A program made the translations under genes and the position numbers. 64,000 nucleotides of DNA from Oligoflexia bacterium (lineage in GTDB: Bacteria > Bdellovibrionota > Bdellovibrionia > JABDDW01), in NCBI GenBank assembly GCA_016715815.1, contig JADJXN010000003.1, positions 62,001 through 126,000 on the forward strand. Reading direction: 5' to 3'. The notes below the pieces were generated by a model. It ran no database searches, was not told the origin of the DNA, and saw only the letters and a program-made list of their open reading frames with translations. The number at the start of each line of letters is the position of its first letter. Position 1 is the first letter of the stretch. Positions 1 to 8,415 of this stretch are shown piece after piece.

Positions 1-1278
1 CTTCCCCAAATGGGAAGTCTATGGACGCCAGAGTCTAGATTAGAAAGCATGCTTTTAGTTGAAAAAGCTGTGGCCACAGCTCAGGCTAGCTTAAAAATTA
101 TTCCTCAAGCAGCTGCTTTAAGTATTAACAAAAAGGCAAAATTTAATTTAAAAAGAGTTTTGGAAATAGAAAAAACAACAAAGCATGATGTTATTGCGTT
201 TGTGACAAACCTTGCTGAAAATGTAGGGGAGTATGGAAGATTTGTTCACTACGGCCTAACTTCTTCAGATGTTTTAGATACAGCCTTAAGTGTACAAGTT
301 CAAAGTGCAGAGAAAGTATTGTTTAAAGAATTAGAAAAATTAGAAACACAATTTACTAAGCTTGTAAAAAAGCATTCAAAAACACTTTGCGTGGGAAGAA
401 CCCATGGCATTCATGCAGAGCCTACAACTTTTGGTTTTAAGATAGCTGGATTTTTGTGTGAGTTTAAAAGAAATAAAAAGAGATTAGAATTAGCGCTGGG
501 TAATTTTAAAAGAGTAAAATTAAGTGGAGCTGTAGGTACATATTCAAGCCTTCCGCAGGTACTTGAAAAAAAGGTAGCAAAGATTTTAAGCATTAAGTCA
601 GAAGATGTTGCAACACAAGTGGTTCCCCGTGATAGGCATGCAGAACTTATTTGGGCTTTATGCATGCTAGCTTGCGGGTATGAGCGTTTGGCTATAGAAA
701 TTCGTCATTTACAAAGAACAGAGGTAGATGAGGTGGAGGAAAGTTTTTCTCAGGGACAAAAAGGCTCAAGTGCTATGCCTCATAAGAAAAACCCAATCAG
801 TTCAGAAAATTTAACAGGTTTAGCTAGACTTATGCGTTCTTATTTGAATGCTTCTTTAGAAAACATTGCTTTATGGCATGAAAGAGATATAAGTCACTCA
901 TCAGTGGAAAGAGTCATCTTTCCAGATGCTTTTATTTTGGCGCACTATATGACCGTTAAGGCGACAGAAATTTTAAAATCTTTAAACGTAAAACAAAAAA
1001 ACATGCTCGCAAATTTAGCACTTACACGTGGTAGAATTTATAGCTCTCACCTTCTTTTAGCACTTGTTGAAAAGGGGATGAAACGTGAAGAGGCTTATAA
1101 AGTTGTGCAAAGCCTTTCCCATAGTTTAAGTGAAAAAGAAAATTTAAATTTAAAAGCTAAAAAGGATAAGCAGGTATCAGAACTTTTAAATAAAAAACAA
1201 ATTGATGATATTTTCTCTGGCAAAAGGCACCAGAAAAATATTTTGGAAGTAATTCAAGCGGCCTTGAAGGGAAATTAA
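1..1278 (+). CDS. purB: Adenylosuccinate lyase, 5'-truncated by the window edge
   Basis: Cleaves SAICAR to AICAR and adenylosuccinate to AMP, each with release of fumarate, in cytosolic purine synthesis. The fumarase/aspartase-superfamily signature (SSAMPHKKNP) is visible near residue 255. The reading frame is open to base 1: the bases before the first ATG (position 10) read L-P-Q, which matches the usual family N-terminus around 'MG.LWT', so the true start lies upstream and a few residues are missing. It is the first visible gene of a purB-C-S-Q-L-F operon. The next gene starts at the base after the stop. Confidence 0.96.
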   Translation, partial: LPQMGSLWTPESRLESMLLVEKAVATAQASLKIIPQAAALSINKKAKFNLKRVLEIEKTTKHDVIAFVTNLAENVGEYGRFVHYGLTSSDVLDTALSVQVQSAEKVLFKELEKLETQFTKLVKKHSKTLCVGRTHGIHAEPTTFGFKIAGFLCEFKRNKKRLELALGNFKRVKLSGAVGTYSSLPQVLEKKVAKILSIKSEDVATQVVPRDRHAELIWALCMLACGYERLAIEIRHLQRTEVDEVEESFSQGQKGSSAMPHKKNPISSENLTGLARLMRSYLNASLENIALWHERDISHSSVERVIFPDAFILAHYMTVKATEILKSLNVKQKNMLANLALTRGRIYSSHLLLALVEKGMKREEAYKVVQSLSHSLSEKENLNLKAKKDKQVSELLNKKQIDDIFSGKRHQKNILEVIQAALKGN

Positions 1279-2001
1279 GTGGTGAAAAAGAAGGATCTTT
1301 TGTATGAGGGGAAAGCAAAAAAAGTTTATTTAACAGATAAAGAAGAATTTTTAGTAACAGAGTTTAAAAATAGTCTCACAGCTTTTAATGCTAAAAAATT
1401 AGGTTCCTTTGAGAATAAGGGTGTTATTAATCTCTCTATAACTACAACAATATTTAAGTATTTAGAAAAGAATGGGATAAAAACACACTTTGTAGAAAAC
1501 ATATCTAATAATGAGATGGTTGTGAGAAGGCTTAAAATGATCCCCCTTGAGGTTGTTGTTAGAAATATTGCTGCAGGTTCATTTTCTTCTAGATTTAATA
1601 TTCCTGAAGGAGAAGCTTTTGAAAAACCTTTTGTAGAATTTTATTATAAAAATGATGCTCTAAATGACCCTCTTTTAACAGATGAACATGTGCTCACTTT
1701 AAAAATTGCAAATCAAAATGAAATAAATGAATTAAAATTAAAGGCATTAAAAATTAACCAAGCTTTAATCACTATGTTTGATAAGGCAGATATAAAACTT
1801 GTAGATTTTAAAATCGAGTTCGGAAAGCTAGGCAGTGGTGAAATTGTCTTAGGTGATGAGATAAGCCCTGATTCATGTAGGCTTTGGGATAAAAAAACAG
1901 ATGAAAAACTAGATAAAGACAGATTTAGAAGAGACTTAGGCAGGGTGCAAGAATCTTATGAAGAAGTAGTGACAAGAATTCAAAAACACTGGGGAAAATG
2001 A
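1279..2001 (+). CDS. purC: SAICAR synthase (phosphoribosylaminoimidazole-succinocarboxamide synthase)
   Basis: ATP-dependent ligase joining aspartate to CAIR to give SAICAR, the substrate of the neighbouring PurB. The protein has 240 residues, normal for the family. Visible motifs are the N-terminal YEGKAKKVY nucleotide-binding loop, VVRNIAAGSF near residue 94, LVDFKIEFG near 173 and the GDEISPDSCRLWD signature near 191. It starts at GTG directly after the purB stop (a second GTG follows at once). Its stop overlaps the purS start, so purC and purS are probably translationally coupled. Confidence 0.96.
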   Translation: MVKKKDLLYEGKAKKVYLTDKEEFLVTEFKNSLTAFNAKKLGSFENKGVINLSITTTIFKYLEKNGIKTHFVENISNNEMVVRRLKMIPLEVVVRNIAAGSFSSRFNIPEGEAFEKPFVEFYYKNDALNDPLLTDEHVLTLKIANQNEINELKLKALKINQALITMFDKADIKLVDFKIEFGKLGSGEIVLGDEISPDSCRLWDKKTDEKLDKDRFRRDLGRVQESYEEVVTRIQKHWGK

Positions 2002-2231
2002 TGAAGAAATTTAAAGTAGAAATTATGCCGCGTGATGAAGCCTTAGACCCACAAGGGAGAGCTGTTAAAGGTGCACTTGAAAGACTTGGTTTTAAAACCT
2101 CAGATTGCAGGGTGGGTAAGGTTGTTGTTATTGAGGCCAACCATAGTATGAAAGAAAAAGACATACAAGATATGGCAGAGAAGATTTTAGCAAACCCACT
2201 TATTGAAACTTATAAGGTAACTCAGTTGTGA
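1998..2231 (+). CDS. purS: FGAM synthase subunit PurS
   Basis: Small 77-residue subunit of the three-part phosphoribosylformylglycinamidine synthase. It dimerises and bridges PurQ, which makes ammonia, and PurL, the synthase. The sequence has the expected pattern of a short beta strand, then 'D..G.A...AL..LG' and a conserved hydrophobic strand. The ATG overlaps the purC stop by four bases, and the purS stop overlaps the GTG of purQ. Its presence agrees with the small-type PurL downstream, as in Bacillus and unlike the fused PurL of enterobacteria. Confidence 0.95.
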   Translation: MMKKFKVEIMPRDEALDPQGRAVKGALERLGFKTSDCRVGKVVVIEANHSMKEKDIQDMAEKILANPLIETYKVTQL

Positions 2232-2884
2232 AAAGGCCTGTTGGTGTTTTAAGGTTTTTAGGAACAAATTGCGATGCAGATATTTTGCAAGCTTATGAGT
2301 GGCTGGGTTGTGAGGCCAAATATATTTGGTGGGCCGATCATTTTAAAATTGAGGACTATTGCGGTTTTATTTTGCCCGGCGGGTTTAGCTATGGGGATTA
2401 CTTGCGCTGTGGAGCTTTGGCAGCTCATGCCCCCGCAATGAGTGATGTAAGAGTTGCTGCAGAAAAAGGTTATCCAGTTTTAGGGATTTGTAATGGGTTT
2501 CAAATTTTATGTGAAGCCGCTCTTTTACCAGGAGCGCTAACTAAAAATTTATCTAGGCAATTTCAAGACCAATGGGTGGAGGTAAAAAGTAATTTAACAG
2601 GTATTTGTAAATGGGATGGGAAAAAGAATTTTAAATATAAATTACCTATTGCTCATTCAATGGGAAGATTTATTGCACCTGGTGATGTTTTAAAAAGTTT
2701 AGAGGATAAAAACCAAATTTGGCTTACTTATACAAAAAATCCCAATGGAGCCATGCTTGATATAGCAGGTATTTGCAACGTTACTGGTAATGTGGCAGCT
2801 CTTATGCCACATCCAGAAAGGGCTATGAAGGATTGGATGGGAAGCTCAGATGGTGCTCACATTTTAGGGAAATTAAATTCATGA
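2228..2884 (+). CDS. purQ: FGAM synthase glutaminase subunit PurQ
   Basis: Class I glutamine amidotransferase that releases ammonia from glutamine for PurL. The protein has 218 residues, typical for PurQ. The nucleophile Cys lies in LGICNGFQIL near residue 86, and the His-Glu pair of the catalytic triad is in MPHPERAM near the C-terminus (about 196-203). The oxyanion region GGFSYGDYLRCG is also conserved. The start is GTG, overlapping the purS stop. The stop overlaps the purL ATG (ATGA), so the subunits are probably made in balanced amounts. Confidence 0.96.
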   Translation: MKRPVGVLRFLGTNCDADILQAYEWLGCEAKYIWWADHFKIEDYCGFILPGGFSYGDYLRCGALAAHAPAMSDVRVAAEKGYPVLGICNGFQILCEAALLPGALTKNLSRQFQDQWVEVKSNLTGICKWDGKKNFKYKLPIAHSMGRFIAPGDVLKSLEDKNQIWLTYTKNPNGAMLDIAGICNVTGNVAALMPHPERAMKDWMGSSDGAHILGKLNS

Positions 2885-5091
2885 AAGATTTTAATAAATT
2901 ATTAAAGCACTACCGTCTAAGTTTAAGTGAGTATGAGCTTATTAAGAAAAGTTTAGGAAGAGATTTAAAACCAATTGAGTGGCCACTTTTCTCTGCATTA
3001 TGGAGTGAGCATTGCTCATACAAAAGTACACGTGTGCATTTAAAAAACCTATACACAAAAAATAAGTGTGTCCTTCAGGGACCAGGGGAGAATGCTGGTG
3101 TTATAGATATTGGCATGGGGGAAAAAGTCGCTTTTAAAATGGAAAGCCACAATCACCCCAGCTTTATTGAACCGACCCAAGGTGCAGCAACAGGTGTTGG
3201 TGGAATTTTAAGAGATATTTTTACCATGGGTGCTAGACCCATGGCCTCAATGAACTATTTATGCTTTGGTGCTTCTAATAATAACTTAACTCCTAAATTA
3301 CTCACGAATGTGGTTAAAGGAATTGGTGGTTATGGTAACTGTGTTGGAGTACCAACGGTCAATGGGCAGACGACATTTCATGAATCTTATAATAATAATA
3401 TTTTAGTTAACGCATTTAGCTTGGGGCTTTACCAAAAAGGTGAGGAAATATTTTATGGCAAGGCCTCAGGAGCGGGTAATTTAATAGTTTATGCTGGGGC
3501 TGCTACAGGTAGAGATGGTGTTCATGGTGCTGCAATGGCATCTGAGAGCTTTGATGAGGACTCAGAAAAGAAAAAGCCAAATGTACAAATTGGGGATCCG
3601 TTTTTTGAAAAGCTTCTTATTGAAGCATGTCTTGAGGTAATGCATAAAAATTTGGTTGTCGGTCTTCAAGATATGGGAGCTGCAGGGTTAACTTCTTCTA
3701 CTTTTGAAATGGCCTCTCGTGCGGGCACGGGGCTTAAGATTGATCTTAAAAAAATACCCCTGAGGGAGCCAGATATTACCCCTGAGGAGATTTTGCTTTC
3801 TGAAAGTCAAGAAAGAATGGTTTTAATTGTTGAGCCAAAAAATATAAACGAAGTTATAAAAGTTTTTAAAAAATGGGACCTTGAGTGTTCAGAAATTGGT
3901 GAAATTACTAATGGGCATTTAGTGGAGCTTTATTGGGGAGATGAGCTTCTAACAGAAATTTCTCATAAACCACTGGTAGATGAAGCCCCCAAATACAACC
4001 GCGCTTTTAAAAAACCTGAGCCCTCACCAGTTGAAGAAATAAATATAAAACTAAAAAATGATGTTAAAACTGAAGTTTTAAAATTATTAAGCCATCATCA
4101 TTTAACAACTCGTGAGTGGATTTACACACAATATGATCAACAAGTTGGTGCAAAAACCATGTACGCTTGCGATGATTATGTGGCCCAGCTTGTTTTACCT
4201 CAAACTGAAAGAGTATTAGGCATGGCTCTAGGTTGCAGGCCACTAATGATGCAATGGGATGTTTCTTGTGGCGCAAAAGATTCTATAATTTTGCCAGTTT
4301 TACAAATGGCCTCTCGTGGAGTTAAGGCTCTTGCTGTTACAGATTGTCTTAACTTTGGAAACCCAGAAAAAGAAAAAATCATGGGGCAATTTGTTGAAGC
4401 CCTTGAGTCAATGAATGAAGCTTGTAGACAATTTGACACGCCTGTTATTAGCGGAAATGTTAGTTTGTATAACGAAACTTTGGGAGAAAATATTATTCCA
4501 ACCCCTGCTACAGCAGTTGTAGGGATTAAAGAAAAAGTTAATACTTTCCCAAAGCCTTATGTTGAAAAAGAAGGACTTGAAATTTATTTGGTTGGTTTAA
4601 AAGACGAAAAATTATGGCAGGGCGAATGGAACTATTTAAATGGAATGAAGCCAAAGGGTGAAGGTTTTGTTAATTTAAAAGATTGTGTTAGTTTGCAAAA
4701 ATGTTTTTTACAGCTTTCTGAATTTACTTCAGCCTCACAAGTTATTGGAAGATTGGGGCTTTTAAGAGCACTAGCAAGGCTAACAGAAAAAGATCATAAA
4801 AATTTAAATGAGAAAGATTTAGGAGTGGGTCTTGAAATTAATTTCAATGAAGAGGGAAGAGGTGAGGAAACAAGTTTGTTTTGTGAGCGGTTTTATTCAG
4901 CCCTTTGGTGTGTTGAACCTAGGTATTCTGAAAAATTAGAAAAAATAGTTTTAGAACATAAAAATTTAAAATTTAAGAAAATTGGAATTTCAAAAGGCTC
5001 AACTTTGAAATTTAATGAGCATTTTGAAATTAATTTAAAAGATTTAAACAACGCTTTAAAAAGAGGCTTAAGTGAAATTACACTTGAATGA
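2881..5091 (+). CDS. purL: FGAM synthase synthetase subunit PurL (small type)
   Basis: ATP-dependent amidation of FGAR to FGAM with ammonia from PurQ. From the ATG at 2881 the protein has 736 residues, the size of PurS/Q-dependent PurL. The frame stays open 16 codons further up to 2833, but that part lies inside purQ and does not look like PurL; the ATG at 2881 forms an ATGA overlap with the purQ stop. Characteristic segments are LWSEHCSYKS, GPGENAGV, MESHNHPS and GAATGVGGILRD in the N-terminal half, and a second AIRS-like repeat in the C-terminal half. It overlaps the purF start by about 20 nt. Confidence 0.96.
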   Translation: MKDFNKLLKHYRLSLSEYELIKKSLGRDLKPIEWPLFSALWSEHCSYKSTRVHLKNLYTKNKCVLQGPGENAGVIDIGMGEKVAFKMESHNHPSFIEPTQGAATGVGGILRDIFTMGARPMASMNYLCFGASNNNLTPKLLTNVVKGIGGYGNCVGVPTVNGQTTFHESYNNNILVNAFSLGLYQKGEEIFYGKASGAGNLIVYAGAATGRDGVHGAAMASESFDEDSEKKKPNVQIGDPFFEKLLIEACLEVMHKNLVVGLQDMGAAGLTSSTFEMASRAGTGLKIDLKKIPLREPDITPEEILLSESQERMVLIVEPKNINEVIKVFKKWDLECSEIGEITNGHLVELYWGDELLTEISHKPLVDEAPKYNRAFKKPEPSPVEEINIKLKNDVKTEVLKLLSHHHLTTREWIYTQYDQQVGAKTMYACDDYVAQLVLPQTERVLGMALGCRPLMMQWDVSCGAKDSIILPVLQMASRGVKALAVTDCLNFGNPEKEKIMGQFVEALESMNEACRQFDTPVISGNVSLYNETLGENIIPTPATAVVGIKEKVNTFPKPYVEKEGLEIYLVGLKDEKLWQGEWNYLNGMKPKGEGFVNLKDCVSLQKCFLQLSEFTSASQVIGRLGLLRALARLTEKDHKNLNEKDLGVGLEINFNEEGRGEETSLFCERFYSALWCVEPRYSEKLEKIVLEHKNLKFKKIGISKGSTLKFNEHFEINLKDLNNALKRGLSEITLE

Positions 5092-6448
5092 TTCATTTCG
5101 TGAAGAATGTGGTGTATTTGGTATTTGGAACCACCCAGAGGCGTCTCGCATGACCTATTTGGGGCTCTACGCTCTTCAACACCGAGGACAGGAGTCTTGT
5201 GGGATTGTGACTTTACATGAAGGAATGCATCTTCATCATAAAAGTTTGGGACTTGTGGCAGATAGCTTTTCAGAGCAAAATCTTGACCGGTTAAAGGGAA
5301 GTGCTGCTATTGGACATGTTAGGTATGCTACAACAGGGGATAATCTTTTAACTAATGCCCAACCTTTAACTACAAATTTAAAAGAAGGCCCACTTGCCCT
5401 TGCACATAACGGAAATATTGTTAATTCAAAAGTCTTGAGAGAGAGTTTGCAACAAGATGGTTCAATATTTCAAGGAACCAATGACACAGAAGCTATTGTG
5501 CATTTACTAGCTCGTGATAAAGCAAAAAAGTTTGAAGAAAGACTTATTAATTCTTTATCAAAAATAGTTGGGGCCTTTAGTTTAACTGTTTTAACTGCCA
5601 AAAAATTAATAGCCGTGCGTGATCCAATGGGTTTTAGACCACTGTCTTTGGCAAAACTGGGGGAGAGTTTTGTTGTTGCCAGTGAAACATGTGCATTTGA
5701 TCTTATTGGAGCCAAATTTATTCGAGATATTGAGCCAGGAGAGGTTTTAATTATTGATGAGCAAGGTATGAGATCTCTTTTTATGCCAAAGTCTGACCGC
5801 AAAGCGCAATGCATTTTTGAACATGTTTATTTTTCTAGGCCCGATAGCGTTGTTTTTGGCAAAGGTGTTTATGCCTCTAGAAAGATGCTTGGGAAAATTT
5901 TAGCTCAGGAGGCTAAGGTAAATGCAGATATTGTTATACCAGTTCCTGACAGTGGTGTGGCTGCAGCTTTGGGTTATGCTGAGGAAAGTGGAATTCCGTT
6001 TGATATGGGCATAATTCGAAATCACTACATAGGCAGAACTTTTATTGAGCCTCGGCAATCTATTAGAAGTTTTGGTGTAAAAATTAAGCTTAACCCTATG
6101 TCTTCACTATTAAATAATAAACGAGTCATTGTTATTGACGATAGTCTAGTGCGTGGAACGACTTCTAAAAAAATTATCAGTCTTATTCGCCAAGCAGGTG
6201 CAACAGAAGTACATTTAAGAATTGCTGCACCTCCAACCATTGGTCCATGCTACTACGGGGTTGATACACCTAAAAAAGAAGAGCTTATAGCCAGCAATCA
6301 AAGTATTGAAAAAATAAGAGACTACATTGGTGCAGATTCTTTAGCCTATTTATCTACTAACGGCTTATTCAAAGCCGTAGCGGCCACTGAGGAATCCTTT
6401 TGCGCAGCTTGCTTTACAGACCGTTACCCAACCCCCACCAAAACATAG
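5072..6448 (+). CDS. purF: Amidophosphoribosyltransferase (glutamine PRPP amidotransferase)
   Basis: Commits PRPP to purine synthesis. Domains: an N-terminal Ntn glutaminase whose nucleophile Cys follows a short propeptide (E-E-C-G-V-F-G-I; Cys about residue 14 from this start), then a phosphoribosyltransferase domain with the PRPP loop VIVIDDSLVRGTT near residue 350. The C-terminal FCAACF and internal cysteines resemble the Bacillus-type 4Fe-4S enzyme. The start is GTG 5072, inside the purL end; TTG at 5084 is an alternative, and either would leave a propeptide removed by self-processing. Last gene of the operon, followed by a long inverted repeat. Confidence 0.95.
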   Translation: MKLHLNDSFREECGVFGIWNHPEASRMTYLGLYALQHRGQESCGIVTLHEGMHLHHKSLGLVADSFSEQNLDRLKGSAAIGHVRYATTGDNLLTNAQPLTTNLKEGPLALAHNGNIVNSKVLRESLQQDGSIFQGTNDTEAIVHLLARDKAKKFEERLINSLSKIVGAFSLTVLTAKKLIAVRDPMGFRPLSLAKLGESFVVASETCAFDLIGAKFIRDIEPGEVLIIDEQGMRSLFMPKSDRKAQCIFEHVYFSRPDSVVFGKGVYASRKMLGKILAQEAKVNADIVIPVPDSGVAAALGYAEESGIPFDMGIIRNHYIGRTFIEPRQSIRSFGVKIKLNPMSSLLNNKRVIVIDDSLVRGTTSKKIISLIRQAGATEVHLRIAAPPTIGPCYYGVDTPKKEELIASNQSIEKIRDYIGADSLAYLSTNGLFKAVAATEESFCAACFTDRYPTPTKT

Positions 6449-6556
6449 CAGGTAGTTTTTGGTAATTGTTGGTCTATATTTGAGTTGGTGTGAGCTATGT
6501 TTATAATTGTTATTAAATTAAAATTAACCCCTACAATTACCAAAAACTACCTGCTA
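6446..6556. repeat. 24-bp perfect inverted repeat with about 63-nt spacer
   Basis: Bases 6446-6469 (starting tagcaggtagtt) are exactly complementary to 6533-6556 (ending aactacctgcta). The first arm overlaps the purF stop codon and the second ends about ten bases before the ldcA ATG. The spacer is AT-rich with no gene. No T-run follows the second arm, so it is not a typical intrinsic terminator, although the RNA would form a very stable long hairpin. It could be a transcription barrier between the two operons, an mRNA-stabilising structure or the remains of a small palindromic element. Confidence 0.85.
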
Positions 6557-6566
6557 CCATTTGGGA

Positions 6567-7457
6567 ATGGAGATAAAGGTTGGGGACTGCGTAGCGGTGG
6601 TAGCGCCAGGAGCGGTTTTTAATAAGAAAAAATTCAATGAAGGTATTAAAATAATTAAAAGCTGGGGGTTAAAACCAGTTTTTGATAAAAAAATATTTTC
6701 CAAAGATTTTATTTTTGCAGGCACTGCTGAGTATAGGGCGAATCAAATAGTAAAAGCATTTAAAGATAAAAAAATTAAAGCTATTTGGTGTGTGCGTGGT
6801 GGGTATGGCTCCTATGAGGTAGCAGAGTTAGTTGCTAAAAAATTAAAATCAGCTCAAAAAAAATATTTTATAGGTTTAAGTGATAACACTGCACTTTTAT
6901 TATTATTAAATAAAAAATTTAATCTTAAAACTATTCACGGCCCTACAGTAGACAGGTTAAGCTCGGCTTCTAAAAAAGAATTATTAACAGTACATGATAT
7001 ACTTTTTAATAAAAATTTTAAGCTTAATTTAAACTCTGATTTATGCTTAATAAATAAAATTAAAAAAAATGTTAACGCAAAACTAATTGGTGGTAATTTA
7101 AGTTTGGTATCAAACTCGCTGGGTACAAAGTGGGAAGTTACCACTAAAAATAAAATTTTATTTTTAGAAGAGATAGGAGAGCCATCTTACAGAGTGCATA
7201 GAATGCTAAGCCAATTAAAACAGGCTGGAAAACTTGATGATGTAAAAGCAGTTGTATTTGGAGATTTTACTGGTTGTAAGGATTCAGACGGCAAAGAGCG
7301 CTGGTATGAAACATTAGAAATTATTTTTAAAAATGTAAAATATCCTGTGGTTAGTGGAATTCCATCTGGGCATGGAACCTTAAGGTTGCCTCTAAAATTT
7401 GGAGCAGAGTTTGTTTTGAGTTTTTCTAATAAAGAAATTGAATTTCATGAGAAATAA
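6567..7457 (+). CDS. ldcA: Murein tetrapeptide L,D-carboxypeptidase (LdcA, peptidase S66)
   Basis: Cytosolic serine carboxypeptidase that removes the terminal D-Ala from L-Ala-D-Glu-mDAP-D-Ala released from the wall. S66 hallmarks are visible: WCVRGGYGS near residue 75, the nucleophile Ser in GLSDNTALL near 108, Glu in LFLEEIGEPSYR near 200 and the terminal His in SGIPSGHGTLRLP near 272. Length is about 296 residues, normal for the family. ATG 6567 is taken as the start; TTG 6561 is possible, and neither has a good ribosome site because the inverted repeat ends just before. With mpl downstream it forms a recycling pair. Confidence 0.9.
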   Translation: MEIKVGDCVAVVAPGAVFNKKKFNEGIKIIKSWGLKPVFDKKIFSKDFIFAGTAEYRANQIVKAFKDKKIKAIWCVRGGYGSYEVAELVAKKLKSAQKKYFIGLSDNTALLLLLNKKFNLKTIHGPTVDRLSSASKKELLTVHDILFNKNFKLNLNSDLCLINKIKKNVNAKLIGGNLSLVSNSLGTKWEVTTKNKILFLEEIGEPSYRVHRMLSQLKQAGKLDDVKAVVFGDFTGCKDSDGKERWYETLEIIFKNVKYPVVSGIPSGHGTLRLPLKFGAEFVLSFSNKEIEFHEK

Positions 7458-8415
7458 GAAAATAAAAGATCTAGCCCGTGAAGTGGTTTATAAAAAAATT
7501 GCTCCCCATGTGAGTGTAATAGCAGTTAAAAATAAAAAAATTATTTTAAAAATAAGTGTTGGTAAAAAACAAAATATTTTTGATGTTGCCAGTGTCACAA
7601 AAATTATTTTTACTACCCCTATTATTATAAAGCTTGTGAGTGAAAAAAAACTTAATTTAAACCAAACAGTAGAAAGGTATCTTAACATTTTTAAAAAGCA
7701 TAAAATTGGAAAAATAAAAATTAAATCTCTTTTAAACCAAACATCAGGCCTTGTCTGGTGGCGCCCCTTTTTTAAGAGATTAAATAAATATCCATTAAAA
7801 GAAAGAAAGTTTATTTTAGTTAAAGAATTTTTTAAAGAGAACACATTAAAAACTTTAAAACCAGTTTACTCTGATTTAAATTTTATTTTATTAGGTTGGG
7901 TTATAGAGAGTATTTATAATGATAACTTGGAAAATATATTTAAAAAGCACATTGCAGAGTCATTGAAGCTAAGAAATACAAAATTTAAAGTTAAAAATGT
8001 AAATGACCAAAACTGCCAAAGTATGGGTGGGGTGAGTTCCCATGCGGGTTTGTTTTCATCTCAAAATGATATGGTTAAAATTGGTAATGAATATTTAAGT
8101 GCCTTAAAAGGTAAATCAAAACTTAAAATGAAAAAACAGATTTTATTAAAATTTATAAAAAAATCAAAACCTGGTTGGGGGTTGGGGGTGATGAAGCCAT
8201 CTCGCCCAATAAGTACAGGTGGAACTAAAATTTCTCTAAATAGTTTTGGTTTTCCTGGTTTTACAGGACCTAGCTTATGGATAGATGTAAAACGAGAGGC
8301 ATTTGTAGTGATAATGGCTGAAAGAAATAAGCCAAGCCATAAGAATAAAAGGTTTGCACCTTATAGAGTTAGATTGCATGATTTAGCTTGGGAGCTTGTT
8401 GATGAAAAAAAATGA
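7447..8415 (+). CDS. Serine hydrolase of the beta-lactamase/penicillin-binding fold
   Basis: About 322 residues of the PF00144-type fold (class C beta-lactamase, DD-peptidase, esterase). The SxxK nucleophile motif is ASVTK near residue 50, the Tyr motif is YSDLN near 139, and the C-terminal strand region has GFTGPSLWIDV near 275. No signal peptide is evident, so it may act in the cytosol or use a non-classical route. ATG 7447 is preferred over TTG 7438. It sits between ldcA and mpl with overlapping ends on both sides, which suggests a role in muropeptide turnover; the substrate cannot be read from sequence. Very Lys-rich and AT-rich. Confidence 0.85.
   Translation: MRNKKIKDLAREVVYKKIAPHVSVIAVKNKKIILKISVGKKQNIFDVASVTKIIFTTPIIIKLVSEKKLNLNQTVERYLNIFKKHKIGKIKIKSLLNQTSGLVWWRPFFKRLNKYPLKERKFILVKEFFKENTLKTLKPVYSDLNFILLGWVIESIYNDNLENIFKKHIAESLKLRNTKFKVKNVNDQNCQSMGGVSSHAGLFSSQNDMVKIGNEYLSALKGKSKLKMKKQILLKFIKKSKPGWGLGVMKPSRPISTGGTKISLNSFGFPGFTGPSLWIDVKREAFVVIMAERNKPSHKNKRFAPYRVRLHDLAWELVDEKK

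Noticed and set aside
2833..2880. Upstream extension of PurL by 16 codons
   Set aside because: It lies wholly inside purQ and does not match PurL N-termini; the ATG at 2881 forms the usual ATGA coupling.
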